The translations under genes and the position numbers were made by a program. This document shows positions 8,378 through 17,572 of a stretch of DNA of 64,000 nucleotides, piece by piece (the first letter of the stretch is position 1; the number at the start of each line of letters is the position of its first letter). The notes beneath the pieces are model-generated. The model saw nothing but the letters and a program-made list of their open reading frames with translations. It ran no database searches and was not told the DNA's origin. The stretch is from Candidatus Poribacteria bacterium (lineage in GTDB: Bacteria > Poribacteria > WGA-4E > WGA-3G): assembly GCA_022827885.1 (NCBI GenBank), contig JAJEIP010000137.1, forward strand, positions 1 through 64,000, in the 5' to 3' direction.

Positions 8378-9766
8378 ATGAGTTGGAATATAGTCGTCGT
8401 GGTTTCAGATACACTGCGAACCGCATATCTCAGTCCTTATGGTAACGATTGGATTCATACGCCAAATTTAGCGCGATTTGCCGAACAAAGCGTCAGATTT
8501 ACGAACGCACACCCGGAATGCTTACCGACAATCCCGACGCGCCGCACCTTACACACCGGTAGACGTGCGTATCCATTCAGTACGTATACCCCCGTGCCGT
8601 GGGACAACGTTTATACGCCCGGTTGGCAACCCATGTCTTCCGATGAACCCGCGATTGCTGAATCGCTGGCCCAGAACGGGTATCATACCGGTTTCTTCGC
8701 CGATGTGCCGCACTATTTCGTGCCGGGCATGAATTTCACGCGCGGGTTCCGGCAATGGGAATTCGTTCGCGGTCAAGCCGAAGACAGGTACCGGGGGACT
8801 GCTCACGCCGATCCTGCGCTGATCTCCCGCTATCGCGGAAATCCGGAACGTATCCGTGCCCATATCGTGAACGTCCAACCTGAACGTCCAGAGGAGACGT
8901 GGCACGCCGCGCGGTTATTCCGCTCCGCAATTGAATTCGTTGAACACAATCATCAGAATACGCCGTTTTATCTCTATGTAGATAGTTTCACACCGCACGA
9001 AACCTGGGAAGCACCCATCCACTACTACGACCTCTATGGTAAGCGCGAAGACCGCGAGCCTATCTGTCTCAACCTCCCCTACGGTTCACTCAACGACGCG
9101 GAACTTGAGGAACGGTTGCCGAGTGTTAAAGCCAACTACGCGGGCTTGGTAACACTCGTAGATACTTGGTTCGGAAGGTTAGTAGATACGATTGATCGGC
9201 TTGGACTCCGTGAGAACACACTCATCGTTTTCCTCGCGGACCACGGGACGAACTTCGCAGAGAATCCAGACAAAGCCACCGGAAAACCGGCGAACTTTAT
9301 GTATCCGGGCACGATGGACATTCCTATGATGGTGAGCCACCCGTCTGGTGTAAATGCTGGCACGACGTGTGACGAATTCGTCTATACACTTGATGTGCCT
9401 GCTACCGTCATGGCAGCCAGTCAAGTTGAACCCGCTGGCGAGATTCAAGGACAGAACTTGCTTCCGCTCGTTGAAGGGAAAAGCGGCTGGACATCGCGTG
9501 AATACTTGACCTGCCGCTATGTCAACTCCGTTTGGTATAAAGATGCGAGGAATTGGTATTTCTCCAGCGTCGACTTCGATCAGGATGTCCGGCTATTTGA
9601 CCTTGAAGCAGATGTCGCCTGTCAGCATAACATCGCTGACCAAGGTGCCGATCGGATCGCCCTTGCGAAAGAGCGGATCTTGGCGGATGCGGGTGGACAC
9701 TTGCCTCACTATAAACGCCAAGGCAGAACGGATGCCCTCGGCAGACCACAATTCGCGGAGGCATAG
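8378..9766 (+). CDS. sulfatase/alkaline-phosphatase superfamily protein with Thr at the nucleophile position
   Basis: 462 residues; GGAGG 8 nt upstream supports the start at 8378. The fold signatures are present: VVVVSDTLRTAYLSPYG at the N-terminal metal site, TPNLARFAEQSVRFTNAH, PTRRTLHTGR at the active site and VFLADHGTNF for the second metal site. In true sulfatases the motif is C/S-x-P-x-R-x4-T-G; here it reads T51-I-P-T-R55, so the formylglycine-forming Cys/Ser is replaced by Thr, and the N-terminal Asp pair is S-D. It could use Thr as a nucleophile, as other members of the superfamily do, and act on a phosphate or phosphonate ester. No signal peptide, so cytoplasmic. A metallo-hydrolase gene follows 64 nt downstream. 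Confidence 0.8.
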   Translation: MSWNIVVVVSDTLRTAYLSPYGNDWIHTPNLARFAEQSVRFTNAHPECLPTIPTRRTLHTGRRAYPFSTYTPVPWDNVYTPGWQPMSSDEPAIAESLAQNGYHTGFFADVPHYFVPGMNFTRGFRQWEFVRGQAEDRYRGTAHADPALISRYRGNPERIRAHIVNVQPERPEETWHAARLFRSAIEFVEHNHQNTPFYLYVDSFTPHETWEAPIHYYDLYGKREDREPICLNLPYGSLNDAELEERLPSVKANYAGLVTLVDTWFGRLVDTIDRLGLRENTLIVFLADHGTNFAENPDKATGKPANFMYPGTMDIPMMVSHPSGVNAGTTCDEFVYTLDVPATVMAASQVEPAGEIQGQNLLPLVEGKSGWTSREYLTCRYVNSVWYKDARNWYFSSVDFDQDVRLFDLEADVACQHNIADQGADRIALAKERILADAGGHLPHYKRQGRTDALGRPQFAEA

Positions 9767-9788
9767 TCTGTACTCTGCTGCAACACCG

Positions 9789-9811
9789 GTGGGAGGGGTT
9801 TGTAACCCCGA
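9789..9811 (+). repeat. dispersed hairpin repeat family A (copy 2)
   Basis: Same 23-bp unit with GGGGTT-TGT-AACCCC, placed in the short gap between the sulfatase-like gene and the next gene. Confidence 0.75.
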
Positions 9812-9830
9812 ACTTTAATGAGGATACCCA

Positions 9831-11717
9831 ATGCAAGCCAGCGTCTCCCAACTCAGCCATCATCTATACGTTCATCACGGGCATGTCAACACAGGTATTC
9901 TCCGAGATGGGGACCGCGCACTCCTCATTGATCCGGGTGGTACTACGCTCCGTACTACACTCTCGGATCTCGGAATCACCGATGTTGGACAGATTCTATT
10001 TACGCATCACCATCGCGATAGCACAGTAGGCTTCCCGATGTCTGATAATGTTCGCGTCGGAATTCCAGCGAAAGAGGCGGCGTGGTTTAGTGAGGTTGGA
10101 ACCTTTTGGAACGATCCGCAATATCGATGGCATCTCTACAATTACCGTCCGCACAATCTCATGCTCGCCAACGCTATCCCTGTGACGGATACGTATGCTG
10201 AGGGTACACAGTTTGAATGGGGACCGGCATCCCTGACAGTCCTTGAAACACCAGGACATACCGATGGAAGTGTCACCTATCTCATTGATGTTGATGGGGA
10301 GCGATTCGCCTTCTCCGGTGATCTCATTTATGACGAGGGGCAATTGTGGGAGCTTTATAGTTTGCAAAAGGGACAACAGACGAGCGACTATCACGGTTTT
10401 CTCGGTGCTCGCGACGAACTCACGGAGAGTCTTGAGAAAATCCGAGAGGCATCACCAACGGCACTTGTTCCCACGCATGGGGTTGTTATGGACACTCCAG
10501 ACAGGGCAATCGATGCACTCCTACGGCGGTTGGCACACTGTTACGATAGATACGTCGCAATCTCCGCCCTCCGACACTACTTTCCAAAACTCTTTGCTGA
10601 ATTTGAGGGACGCGCTGGACACATGCCTATCCGAGAGGGGAAGCCACCCCCCGAATTCCTACGCCATTTCGGTACAACGTGGATCATCATTTCTGAGAAC
10701 GGTGAAGCGTTCGTGATGGATTGTGGTTCACCGAATGTTATCAAACAGATCCAACAATTACAAGCAGACGGTGAAATGTCGGAAGTTACCCAATTTTGGG
10801 TAACGCACTATCATGATGACCATGTTGACGCCATCCCTGAGTTTCAAGCGACCTTCCCTTGTGAAACGATAACGGATTCGGTTGTCGCGCGGGTAATCAC
10901 AAACCCGAGCGGTTTCCGACTCCCGTGTATTTCGCCTTCGGTTACCCGGGTCGATCGCATTACCGGTGATGGAGATTCGTGGCAGTGGAATGAGTTCACA
11001 ATGACGGCATACCATTTTCCGGGACAGACCTATTATCACGGTGGATTGCTCGTTGAGGGACGCGGGGTTCGGATGTTTTTCTCAGGGGATTCCTTCACGA
11101 TGGCGGGAATTGATGACTATTGTTCAGGCAATCGGAATTTGCTCGGCAAGGATGTGGGTTACGAAAAATGTCTGCGGCGTATTCAGCAGCTCAAACCGAC
11201 GCATATTTTTAACTGCCATGTCGATCCAGCCTTTGATTTTACGGATGCCGAGATTCAGTGTATGCTGGACACACTCGCCGAACGTGAAAAATGCTATACC
11301 GCACTTTTCCCTTGGGACCACGCCAACTACGGCATGGACGAACATTGGGTCCGGTGTTATCCTTATGAACAGGAGGTTGCGCGTGGAGAAACGGCACAGT
11401 TCCGCGTGGAGATAACGAATCATTCTTATGAACCACGCACAGCAACTGCCCAGCCGATCCTTCCGAGTGCATGGAATATGGAGCTTGCAGCCGCAGAGGC
11501 AACGATTCCAGCGAGATCAGACGGGTACATCGATTTTTCCGTTCCAATTCCACACTGCGAGTGGGAGGGGTTTGTAACCCCGACAAGCATTCCACATTGT
11601 GAGTGGGAGGGGTTTGTAACCCCGACAAGCAGAATTGTCATACCTGTGGACATTACCTATGACGAGCGTCCACTCGGTCAATTTCGAGAGGTGATCTTCG
11701 TTCTGACAGGAGGTTAG
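9831..11717 (+). CDS. double metallo-beta-lactamase-fold hydrolase
   Basis: 628 residues. The first MBL domain (about 1-240) shows the metal motif THHHRDS (HxHxD-like with R) and LETPGHTDGSVTYL, then FSGDLIYD and PTHGVV. The second domain (about 270-480) has THYHDDHVD (HxHxDH), TAYHFPGQTYYHGG, FFSGDSFTMAG and NCHVDPAF. A C-terminal beta-sandwich-like region (about 510-628) follows. Each half looks like a complete dinuclear metal site, so this is a fusion of two hydrolases; the second site is the more canonical. Substrate unknown. Two tandem 42-bp repeats (11547-11630) add IPHCEWEGFVTPTS twice, in frame, near the C-terminus. Confidence 0.8.
   Translation: MQASVSQLSHHLYVHHGHVNTGILRDGDRALLIDPGGTTLRTTLSDLGITDVGQILFTHHHRDSTVGFPMSDNVRVGIPAKEAAWFSEVGTFWNDPQYRWHLYNYRPHNLMLANAIPVTDTYAEGTQFEWGPASLTVLETPGHTDGSVTYLIDVDGERFAFSGDLIYDEGQLWELYSLQKGQQTSDYHGFLGARDELTESLEKIREASPTALVPTHGVVMDTPDRAIDALLRRLAHCYDRYVAISALRHYFPKLFAEFEGRAGHMPIREGKPPPEFLRHFGTTWIIISENGEAFVMDCGSPNVIKQIQQLQADGEMSEVTQFWVTHYHDDHVDAIPEFQATFPCETITDSVVARVITNPSGFRLPCISPSVTRVDRITGDGDSWQWNEFTMTAYHFPGQTYYHGGLLVEGRGVRMFFSGDSFTMAGIDDYCSGNRNLLGKDVGYEKCLRRIQQLKPTHIFNCHVDPAFDFTDAEIQCMLDTLAEREKCYTALFPWDHANYGMDEHWVRCYPYEQEVARGETAQFRVEITNHSYEPRTATAQPILPSAWNMELAAAEATIPARSDGYIDFSVPIPHCEWEGFVTPTSIPHCEWEGFVTPTSRIVIPVDITYDERPLGQFREVIFVLTGG
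11547..11630 (+). repeat. two tandem 42-bp units with family A hairpins, inside a CDS
   Basis: Units 11547-11588 and 11589-11630 differ by two C/T changes. Each contains one family A hairpin and encodes 14 residues (IPHCEWEGFVTPTS). The length is a multiple of three, so the host frame is kept. Confidence 0.85.
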
Positions 11718-11723
11718 AAATCC

Positions 11724-12143
11724 GTGCTAAACTTATCGCATCCCACTATTGATATTGCTATTACCTGTAGCGACTTTGAAGCGTCGCTGGACTTTTATCA
11801 CAACAAATTGGGACTTGAGATTGTGTTGGAGTTGGAGATTCCAGATGACTTGGCACGCGGGGTAGGACTTGCTCCGACGGGTTTTCGCCAGGTCCGACTT
11901 CAAGCCGGGAACACACTTATCAAACTGATGGATATTGAATCGCCACCCCCGACACCGACAGACGAATTCGCAGCAGGTGTTCGCTGGCTTACCTTTTTTG
12001 TTGAAGATATTCAAGAAACCGTGGAAAGCTTAAAACAGAACGGTGTCGAATTTCTGTCTGACCCTATAGGCGCGCCGGACGCAGTCGGCGTGGCATGTGC
12101 AAAAGACCCGGACGGCATTCTGGTTGAACTCGTCCAAATATAA
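11724..12143 (+). CDS. VOC/glyoxalase-fold protein
   Basis: 139 residues beginning at GTG (ACAGGAGGTTAGAAATCC upstream gives a strong Shine-Dalgarno), 6 nt after the preceding gene. The sequence IAITCSDFEASLDFYHNKLGLEIVLELE, then LIKLMDIESPPP and GVACAKDPDGILVELVQI matches the vicinal-oxygen-chelate superfamily (betaalphabetabetabeta modules; final E as metal ligand). Members include glyoxalase I, dioxygenases and isomerases; the reaction here is not predictable. Probably co-transcribed with the double MBL hydrolase. Confidence 0.85.
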   Translation: MLNLSHPTIDIAITCSDFEASLDFYHNKLGLEIVLELEIPDDLARGVGLAPTGFRQVRLQAGNTLIKLMDIESPPPTPTDEFAAGVRWLTFFVEDIQETVESLKQNGVEFLSDPIGAPDAVGVACAKDPDGILVELVQI

Positions 12144-12269
12144 GACTATTTCTAATAAACCACTTTTCAAAAGATTTGTAGCATAAACTGTTAGTTTGTG
12201 CAGTCTTGTTTCTCTATGAGAAAAGTCGTAGATGCAACAGCTATTCTCAGAAATGGTATGAGACACAAT

Positions 12270-13148
12270 ATGAAGACCTTAACGGATTCGCAAATCCACG
12301 ATTTTAATGAAAACGGCTATCTGTTAATCGAAGATGCCCTTGCACCGGACGACCTGAACCCACTGATCGCCGAGTTTACAGAAATTGTCGATGCAGGCGC
12401 ATCAGAACTCTACGCGGAAGGTGAAATTGACGCCGAATTCAAAACGGAAGGGTTTGATACCCGTTTGGCAAAAATTACGGCACAGTCGCCGGCGGTGTTT
12501 CAGAAAGTGTTCAGCGGGGCACACACGGGACCCGCGCTCTTCGATCTGCTTATCAACCCGAAGTTGCTTGACATCGCCGAGTCGCTCGTCGGACCGGAGA
12601 TTATGTGTCACCCAGCATATCGGGTGCGTCCGAAGCTTCCTGAACACGATCGGACACTCGTCCCGTGGCATCAGGACGCTGGCTATATGGAGCCGAAGTG
12701 CGATTCTGTCTTGCAGCTCACGATCTGGATTCCATTGATAGACGCTACCGTGGAGAACGGATGTTTGGAAGTCATTCCGCATGCCCATCGGGATGGCGTT
12801 TTCCGGCATCGTCACTCTGAACGTTTCTATCTTGAAATTCCGCCGGATGAATTGCCTGAAGTTGATCCCGTAGTGGTCCCTGTTAAGTTTGGCAGCATAC
12901 TTCTACTCACCAATCTGACCCCGCACCGCTCCATTCCGAATGTCAGTCATCAGGTCCGATGGAGTGTTGATTCCCGCTATCAGGACGCGGCGAAACCGAC
13001 CGGCTATCAACCGGAAGCGGGCTTTCTCGCGCGGAGTCGGTTGCATCCTGAGGATGTTGTTACCACGCCTGAGGAATTTAAGCGTGTTCGTGATGAACAC
13101 CAACCCGGTCCTGGTCCAAATCGGTGGGCAACTTCTGCGAGGGAGTAG
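12270..13148 (+). CDS. phytanoyl-CoA dioxygenase (PhyH) family protein
   Basis: 292 residues from the ATG at 12270 (12258 is an alternative; neither has a strong Shine-Dalgarno). The N-terminus SQIHDFNENGYLLIEDAL is the usual PhyH opening. The Fe(II) site is complete: WHQD (His-x-Asp), a distal His in LTPHRSIPN, and Arg in VRWSVDSRYQ for 2-oxoglutarate. PhyH enzymes are cytoplasmic Fe(II)/2-oxoglutarate oxygenases that hydroxylate lipids, osmolytes or natural products. Six such genes lie in this window; this one is not a close match to the tandem pairs and is isolated between a VOC gene and a secreted protein. Confidence 0.88.
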   Translation: MKTLTDSQIHDFNENGYLLIEDALAPDDLNPLIAEFTEIVDAGASELYAEGEIDAEFKTEGFDTRLAKITAQSPAVFQKVFSGAHTGPALFDLLINPKLLDIAESLVGPEIMCHPAYRVRPKLPEHDRTLVPWHQDAGYMEPKCDSVLQLTIWIPLIDATVENGCLEVIPHAHRDGVFRHRHSERFYLEIPPDELPEVDPVVVPVKFGSILLLTNLTPHRSIPNVSHQVRWSVDSRYQDAAKPTGYQPEAGFLARSRLHPEDVVTTPEEFKRVRDEHQPGPGPNRWATSARE

Positions 13149-13189
13149 GCACACGCCGCGTGCCGTAACAGCCGAAAAGGAGAAGAGTC

Positions 13190-13681
13190 ATGCATAATCT
13201 CAAACGCTTATCCCCATTTTTCATTATTCTGGTTTTTCTGATAAGTGGTGCCACACCTACAGTCGAAAAGCAGAAACCACAAGAGGTTGAACTCCGCGGT
13301 AAAATCGTCTGCTTAGCGGAGGAGATGCACGCACACTATAAGGTCGAACTCTTTGGTAACCATGAACATCTATACGGTGTTAAGACGGAGGATGGCGAAT
13401 ACTACACGCTCTTACGGACCTCGTTAGCAGAGGCACTTTTTGTTGACGAGCGATTGCATAAGAAAGACTTGGTCATCAAGGGGCGCGTCTTTCCAAAAAC
13501 GCAATTGCTGGAGGTAACTCGCTTTTCCTCGATCAAAGAGGATGTGATACACGAACTCTATTACTACTGCGATATATGCTATATCCGAGCGGTTGCACCG
13601 GGGGATTGTGACTGTTGTCAGGCACCGGTTGTGCTGATTGAGAAACCGCTAAATGTCGATTCTACGATACCCTCGCCGTAG
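13190..13681 (+). CDS. secreted or lipid-anchored hypothetical protein with Cys-rich end
   Basis: 163 residues; AAAAGGAG lies 7 nt before the ATG. A hydrophobic signal (FFIILVFLISGATPT) precedes an OB-like beta-rich body (VELRGKIVCLAEEM, ... LVIKGRVFPKTQLLEVTRF) and a C-terminal part with YYYCDICY and DCDCCQ, which could bind a metal or a haem-copper factor. No family name is claimed. Likely periplasmic. It follows the PhyH gene by 41 nt in the same direction. Confidence 0.65.
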   Translation: MHNLKRLSPFFIILVFLISGATPTVEKQKPQEVELRGKIVCLAEEMHAHYKVELFGNHEHLYGVKTEDGEYYTLLRTSLAEALFVDERLHKKDLVIKGRVFPKTQLLEVTRFSSIKEDVIHELYYYCDICYIRAVAPGDCDCCQAPVVLIEKPLNVDSTIPSP

Positions 13682-13859
13682 ACAGATTTTTTGTGTCTCA
13701 TCAAATCGAATGGATTTTCAGGAATGATTTCTTTATACACAGTTAACGTGCCATTTTATGCACCTTTTCCACTCTAAAATTGTGTCTTTAAGGGGAAAAA
13801 GGTTCTCTTTCCGAAGGTCTGATCTCGAACGCACGTTCTAAACGTATAAGGAGAAAACT

Positions 13860-14927
13860 ATGTTCGCAAAATGCAGGTATTTGCAATGGGCGTTTACCCT
13901 TTTCCTCGTTGGTGCCTCTAACAGTTTCGCTGGGAATTGGGAACAGGTATCCGAACTGCCAACATGGAGAAGAGGCATGGCAGCCGCTGCTGTGAATGGT
14001 AAAATTTATCTGACCGGCGGTTTCGATCACCATAAAAATTTAGGCGGTGGTGCCCCTGCGCTTTCAACGGTAGATGTCTATGACCCACGGACGAACACAT
14101 GGCAAAAAGCTGCGAGTATCCCGACAGCGCGGATTTCTGCCAGAGCTGCCGTTTTTTCCACCGACATCTATGTGTTTGGGGGCAGAGAGAAGATGCGCGG
14201 GGAATACACAAAAATCGTTGAGATGTATGACACACGCACCGATACATGGGTCAGGAAACGGGATATGCCAACGCGCCGTAAGGGGTTCGTCACCGCGGTC
14301 GTTGACGGGAAGATATATATCATTGGCGGGAGCATCCAAAACAAAAAACTCGGCAAGCGGGAAGCGACAGGTATTGTTGAGGTCTACGATCCCGTGATCA
14401 ATAAATGGGAGAAGCGGGCGGATATGCCGACAGAACGAGAATGGGCGAAGGCTGAAGTTGTAGACGGTAAAGTGTATGTTCTCGGCGGTGAACTTTCGTT
14501 CGCGGGACCCCTTGATGCTCGTCTTGTTAATGCTATTGAAGCGTATAATCCGAAGACCAACACGTGGCGTAAGCGTCCGGATATACCGATGCCGAAATGT
14601 TGGTTTGAAACCGCTGTTGTTGATAATGAGATTTGGACAATAGGTGGCTACGATCGGAACAATGGGTTTAGACACATTGATGCTGTAGATGTTTATAATC
14701 CAACAGTCAACAAATGGCGCAAAGCACAACCCCTAACGACCCCAAAATCAACAACGGCGGCTGTTGTGAATGGCACCATCTATCTTTTGGGAGGTTGGTT
14801 AGACAACAGAAACAGCATATTTTCGCCGATCGTTGAGGCGTATGACACCGGCTTTCTGGCGGTGAACCCAAAAGGCAAACTGCCGGGACGCTGGGGAGAA
14901 CTCAAGAAACAGGGCGATAAAAAGTAA
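13860..14927 (+). CDS. secreted kelch-repeat protein with WG tail
   Basis: 355 residues; AAGGAG 7 nt upstream. Signal peptide with core FTLFLVGASNSFAG. Six kelch repeats follow, each with G-G and a Y-D/N-P-x-T-N-x-W element (e.g. IYLTGGFD, VYDPRTNTWQKA, IYIIGGSI, VYVLGGEL, WTIGGYD, IYLLGGW), giving a six-bladed beta-propeller. The end, LPGRWGELKKQGDKK, is a diverged form of the shared tail (P-G-R in place of T-T). Propellers of this type bind proteins or sugars outside the cell; no catalytic residues are seen. Confidence 0.88.
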   Translation: MFAKCRYLQWAFTLFLVGASNSFAGNWEQVSELPTWRRGMAAAAVNGKIYLTGGFDHHKNLGGGAPALSTVDVYDPRTNTWQKAASIPTARISARAAVFSTDIYVFGGREKMRGEYTKIVEMYDTRTDTWVRKRDMPTRRKGFVTAVVDGKIYIIGGSIQNKKLGKREATGIVEVYDPVINKWEKRADMPTEREWAKAEVVDGKVYVLGGELSFAGPLDARLVNAIEAYNPKTNTWRKRPDIPMPKCWFETAVVDNEIWTIGGYDRNNGFRHIDAVDVYNPTVNKWRKAQPLTTPKSTTAAVVNGTIYLLGGWLDNRNSIFSPIVEAYDTGFLAVNPKGKLPGRWGELKKQGDKK

Positions 14928-15002
14928 TATACCAAATGTAAGTTATTGGCATTTTGAGTAAGTTGAGGAAATTTAGAGATTCATAGGATAGAAAACCTTA
15001 GC

Positions 15003-15053
15003 TCGTAATGAAATTATGCCTTAAATGGCATAATTTGTCTTTGCTTTACATTT
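15003..15053 (+). repeat. dispersed repeat family E with hairpin (copy 1)
   Basis: About 50 bp nearly identical to 37113-37163. It contains a perfect 10-bp stem AAATTATGCC/GGCATAATTT (15011-15020 and 15027-15036) with loop TTAAAT, followed by a T-rich stretch, so it may also act as a terminator after the kelch gene. Confidence 0.75.
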
Positions 15054-15102
15054 GGAGAGCGGGTTTAAGAAAGGTGCGTCAAAGTCCAATTTCACGTTGT
15101 CT

Positions 15103-15124
15103 AACCGCAAGGAATAATTAAAAG
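15103..15124 (+). repeat. leader repeat before an ATG
   Basis: AACCGCAAGGAATAATTAAAA ends next to the start codon at 15125 and holds its Shine-Dalgarno AAGGA. The same word is at 7056-7077. Confidence 0.7.
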
Positions 15125-16318
15125 ATGGAAAAACGACCTAAAATCGCCGCGATTGCGACGATTTATCACAAATACTCGCACACGCAGCACATCGTCGATC
15201 GGTTCTTGGAAGGCTACGGCTGGAACAGCCGACATCATCACCCGCCAATGGATCTCGTCTCCCTCTTCGTTGAACAGGTCGAAGACAACGACCTCAGTCG
15301 CGAACGTCTGGAGCGTTTCCCATCAATGAAGGGGTATCCCACCATTGCGGAGGCACTCACCCTCGGCGGTGAGGAACTCGCAGTCGACGGGGTCCTGATT
15401 ATCGGTGAGCATGGCGAATATCCCACCAACGAAAAGGGACAACGGCTCTATCCGCGCTACGAACACTTCATGCAGATCGCTGAGGTCTATGAGAAGAGCG
15501 GGCGCGGGGTGCCGACCTTTAATGACAAACACCTCTCATGGAACTGGGAGTGGGCGCGCGAAATGTACGACATCTCGCAATCTATGGGTTTCGCGTTTAT
15601 GGCAGGCTCATCCTTGCCGGTTACGTGGCGTACCCCTTCCATTGACATGCCGCTCGGCGTCCCGGTCTCCGAGGCGATATGTGTCGGCTACGGGGGGGTG
15701 GACAGTTACGACTTCCACGCGCTGGAAACCTTACAGTGTATGGTAGAGCGGCGCGAAGGTGGTGAAAGCGGTGTCAAATGGCTACAAGCGTATCGTGGGG
15801 ATGCGTTCTGGGAGGCACACCACACCGAACGCTGGTCGCGAGAACTCTTTGAAACGGCGCTCTGTCGGAGTCATACCCTCACACCCTCACGTCAGGGGTT
15901 TAACAACCCGTTTCCAAATCTTGATGAGTTGAAGGAGATCGTGAAAGACCCGATCGCGTATCAGTATGAACACGAGGACGGACTCAAGTCTACCATGATT
16001 CTGATGAACGGGTTGGTCCAAGATTTCAACTTTGCCGCTTATATCGGGACGGACAACGAGATGCTTTCGACACAGATGTATCTCCCGATGCCACCCGCAC
16101 GGACGACCTTGGCGAATTTCTTCTCGCCACTGGTTAACAATATCGAGAAAATGTTCCTGACGGGTGAGGCAACCTATCCCGTTGAACGCACGCTATTGAC
16201 AACGGGACTTGTTGCGGCAGGCGTTGATAGTCTCTTTACGGAGGGCTCACGGCAGGAGGCGCCGCATTTAGACATTGCGTATCAACCCACTGAAAAATCA
16301 ACTTTTTGGAGGACCTGA
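15125..16318 (+). CDS. conserved protein of unknown function, first of a tandem pair
   Basis: 397 residues. The start follows a leader repeat. The sequence opens IAAIATIYHKYSHTQHIVDRFLEGY, which resembles a Rossmann-type beta strand and helix, with downstream EALTLGGEELAVDGVLIIGEHGEYP, PRYEHFMQI, FNDKHLS and a histidine-rich HHHPPMDLVSLF. The pattern of His/Glu/Asp residues suggests a metal site, but no named family was recognised. It is about half identical to the next gene over its whole length. No signal peptide, so cytoplasmic. The surrounding genes (oxygenases, dehydratases) suggest small-molecule metabolism. Confidence 0.65.
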   Translation: MEKRPKIAAIATIYHKYSHTQHIVDRFLEGYGWNSRHHHPPMDLVSLFVEQVEDNDLSRERLERFPSMKGYPTIAEALTLGGEELAVDGVLIIGEHGEYPTNEKGQRLYPRYEHFMQIAEVYEKSGRGVPTFNDKHLSWNWEWAREMYDISQSMGFAFMAGSSLPVTWRTPSIDMPLGVPVSEAICVGYGGVDSYDFHALETLQCMVERREGGESGVKWLQAYRGDAFWEAHHTERWSRELFETALCRSHTLTPSRQGFNNPFPNLDELKEIVKDPIAYQYEHEDGLKSTMILMNGLVQDFNFAAYIGTDNEMLSTQMYLPMPPARTTLANFFSPLVNNIEKMFLTGEATYPVERTLLTTGLVAAGVDSLFTEGSRQEAPHLDIAYQPTEKSTFWRT

Positions 16319-16322
16319 GGTT

Positions 16323-17504
16323 ATGGGAACAAAAAGAATTGCAGTTATTACTACGATTTATCGTTACCTATCGCATGCGCAACATTTTGCAGATCGGTTT
16401 CTTGTTGGTTATCCGAGACAGGGCAGATGGCATCGTCCCGATATGGAAGTCGTCTCCCTGTTTGTCGATCAGAAACCAGAAGGCGATCAAAGCCTTGACC
16501 GTGCCAGAGAGTTCGGTTTCTCTGTGTACCCTACGATCGCCGAAGCACTGAGGTGCGGTGGCGATAAACTCGCTGTGGATGCGGTTCTTTCGATCGGAGA
16601 ACACGGCGATTATCCGCACAATGAGAAAAACCAAGTGCTGTATCCACGTTATGAATTTTTCAAAGCATGTGTCAAAGTTTTTGAAGAAGATGGACGTGCC
16701 GTGCCTATCTTCAACGACAAGCATCTCTCCTACAGTTTTGAAAAGGCAAAAGAGATGGTGGACGATGGCCATCGTCTCGATTTTGGGGTGCTCGCGGGTT
16801 CGTCATTGCCCGTCACCTGGCGATTGCCGGATGTGGAATTGCCGTTGGAGTGTGAGATAGAGGAGGCACTCATGGTCGGCGTTGGAGGCTCGGATCCGAT
16901 GGACTATCACGCCTTGGAGGCGATGCAATGTATGATAGAACGCCGAAAGGGAGGCGAAACCGGGGTCGCGGCTGTCCAATTAATAGAGGGTGAGGAAGTC
17001 TGGAAGGCAGGCAAGGACGGACGTTGGTCTTTGGAGTTGTTGGAAGCGGCACTTTCGAGAAGTGATACGCCGTGCGGTTTAACGGATGAAGACGGTAGAA
17101 CGCAAGATCTGATCGGTACGGGTGAAATCTACCGGCTCGTCGAAAATCCGTCTGCCTATTTCATTGAATATAACGATGGGTTGCGAGCAACGCTGCTGAT
17201 GCTCAACGGTGCGGTGCGGGATTACTGCTTCGCTGCGCAGTTGAAGAACGAACCCGTGCCGGTGTCAACGCAGTTTTTCTTAACACCGACCCCGAACGTT
17301 ACCTATTCTGCGTGTCTCATCGCCAAGATTGAGGAGCTTTTTGAAACCGGTGTCGCGCCGTATCCAGCGGAACGGACGTTACTGGTGAGCGGTGCCTTGG
17401 AGAGTTGTCTGACCTCGCGTGTTCAAGGGCATATCCGTTTGGAAACGCCACATCTTAATGTTGAATACCGTGCCCCTGCGGAATCACAGCATGCCCGGCG
17501 GTAA
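16323..17504 (+). CDS. conserved protein of unknown function, second of a tandem pair
   Basis: 394 residues; start at 16323 chosen over an upstream in-frame position because TGGAGGACCTGAGG lies before it and the previous gene stops only 4 nt upstream. It repeats the landmarks of its neighbour: IAVITTIYRYLSHAQHFADRF, EALRCGGDKLAVDAVLSIGEHGDYP, PRYEFF, FNDKHLSYS, LAGSSLPVTWR and DYHALEAMQCMIERR. The two probably form one operon and arose by duplication. Function unknown. Confidence 0.65.
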   Translation: MGTKRIAVITTIYRYLSHAQHFADRFLVGYPRQGRWHRPDMEVVSLFVDQKPEGDQSLDRAREFGFSVYPTIAEALRCGGDKLAVDAVLSIGEHGDYPHNEKNQVLYPRYEFFKACVKVFEEDGRAVPIFNDKHLSYSFEKAKEMVDDGHRLDFGVLAGSSLPVTWRLPDVELPLECEIEEALMVGVGGSDPMDYHALEAMQCMIERRKGGETGVAAVQLIEGEEVWKAGKDGRWSLELLEAALSRSDTPCGLTDEDGRTQDLIGTGEIYRLVENPSAYFIEYNDGLRATLLMLNGAVRDYCFAAQLKNEPVPVSTQFFLTPTPNVTYSACLIAKIEELFETGVAPYPAERTLLVSGALESCLTSRVQGHIRLETPHLNVEYRAPAESQHARR

Positions 17505-17511
17505 AAAGTAA

Positions 17512-17533
17512 GGGCGGGTTCCTGGACCCGCCC
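17512..17533. terminator. hairpin between convergent genes
   Basis: Stem GGGCGGGT/ACCCGCCC with loop TCCTGG. It lies between a plus-strand and a minus-strand gene end, so it may stop both; no long T run is present. Confidence 0.5.
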
Positions 17534-17572
17534 ACTTCAACTCAGAATCAGGTTGCAGCACTCGAAAGAAAC

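Noticed and set aside
11547-11630. Possible CRISPR array
   Set aside because: Two adjacent 42-bp copies with no spacers between them, inside a coding sequence.
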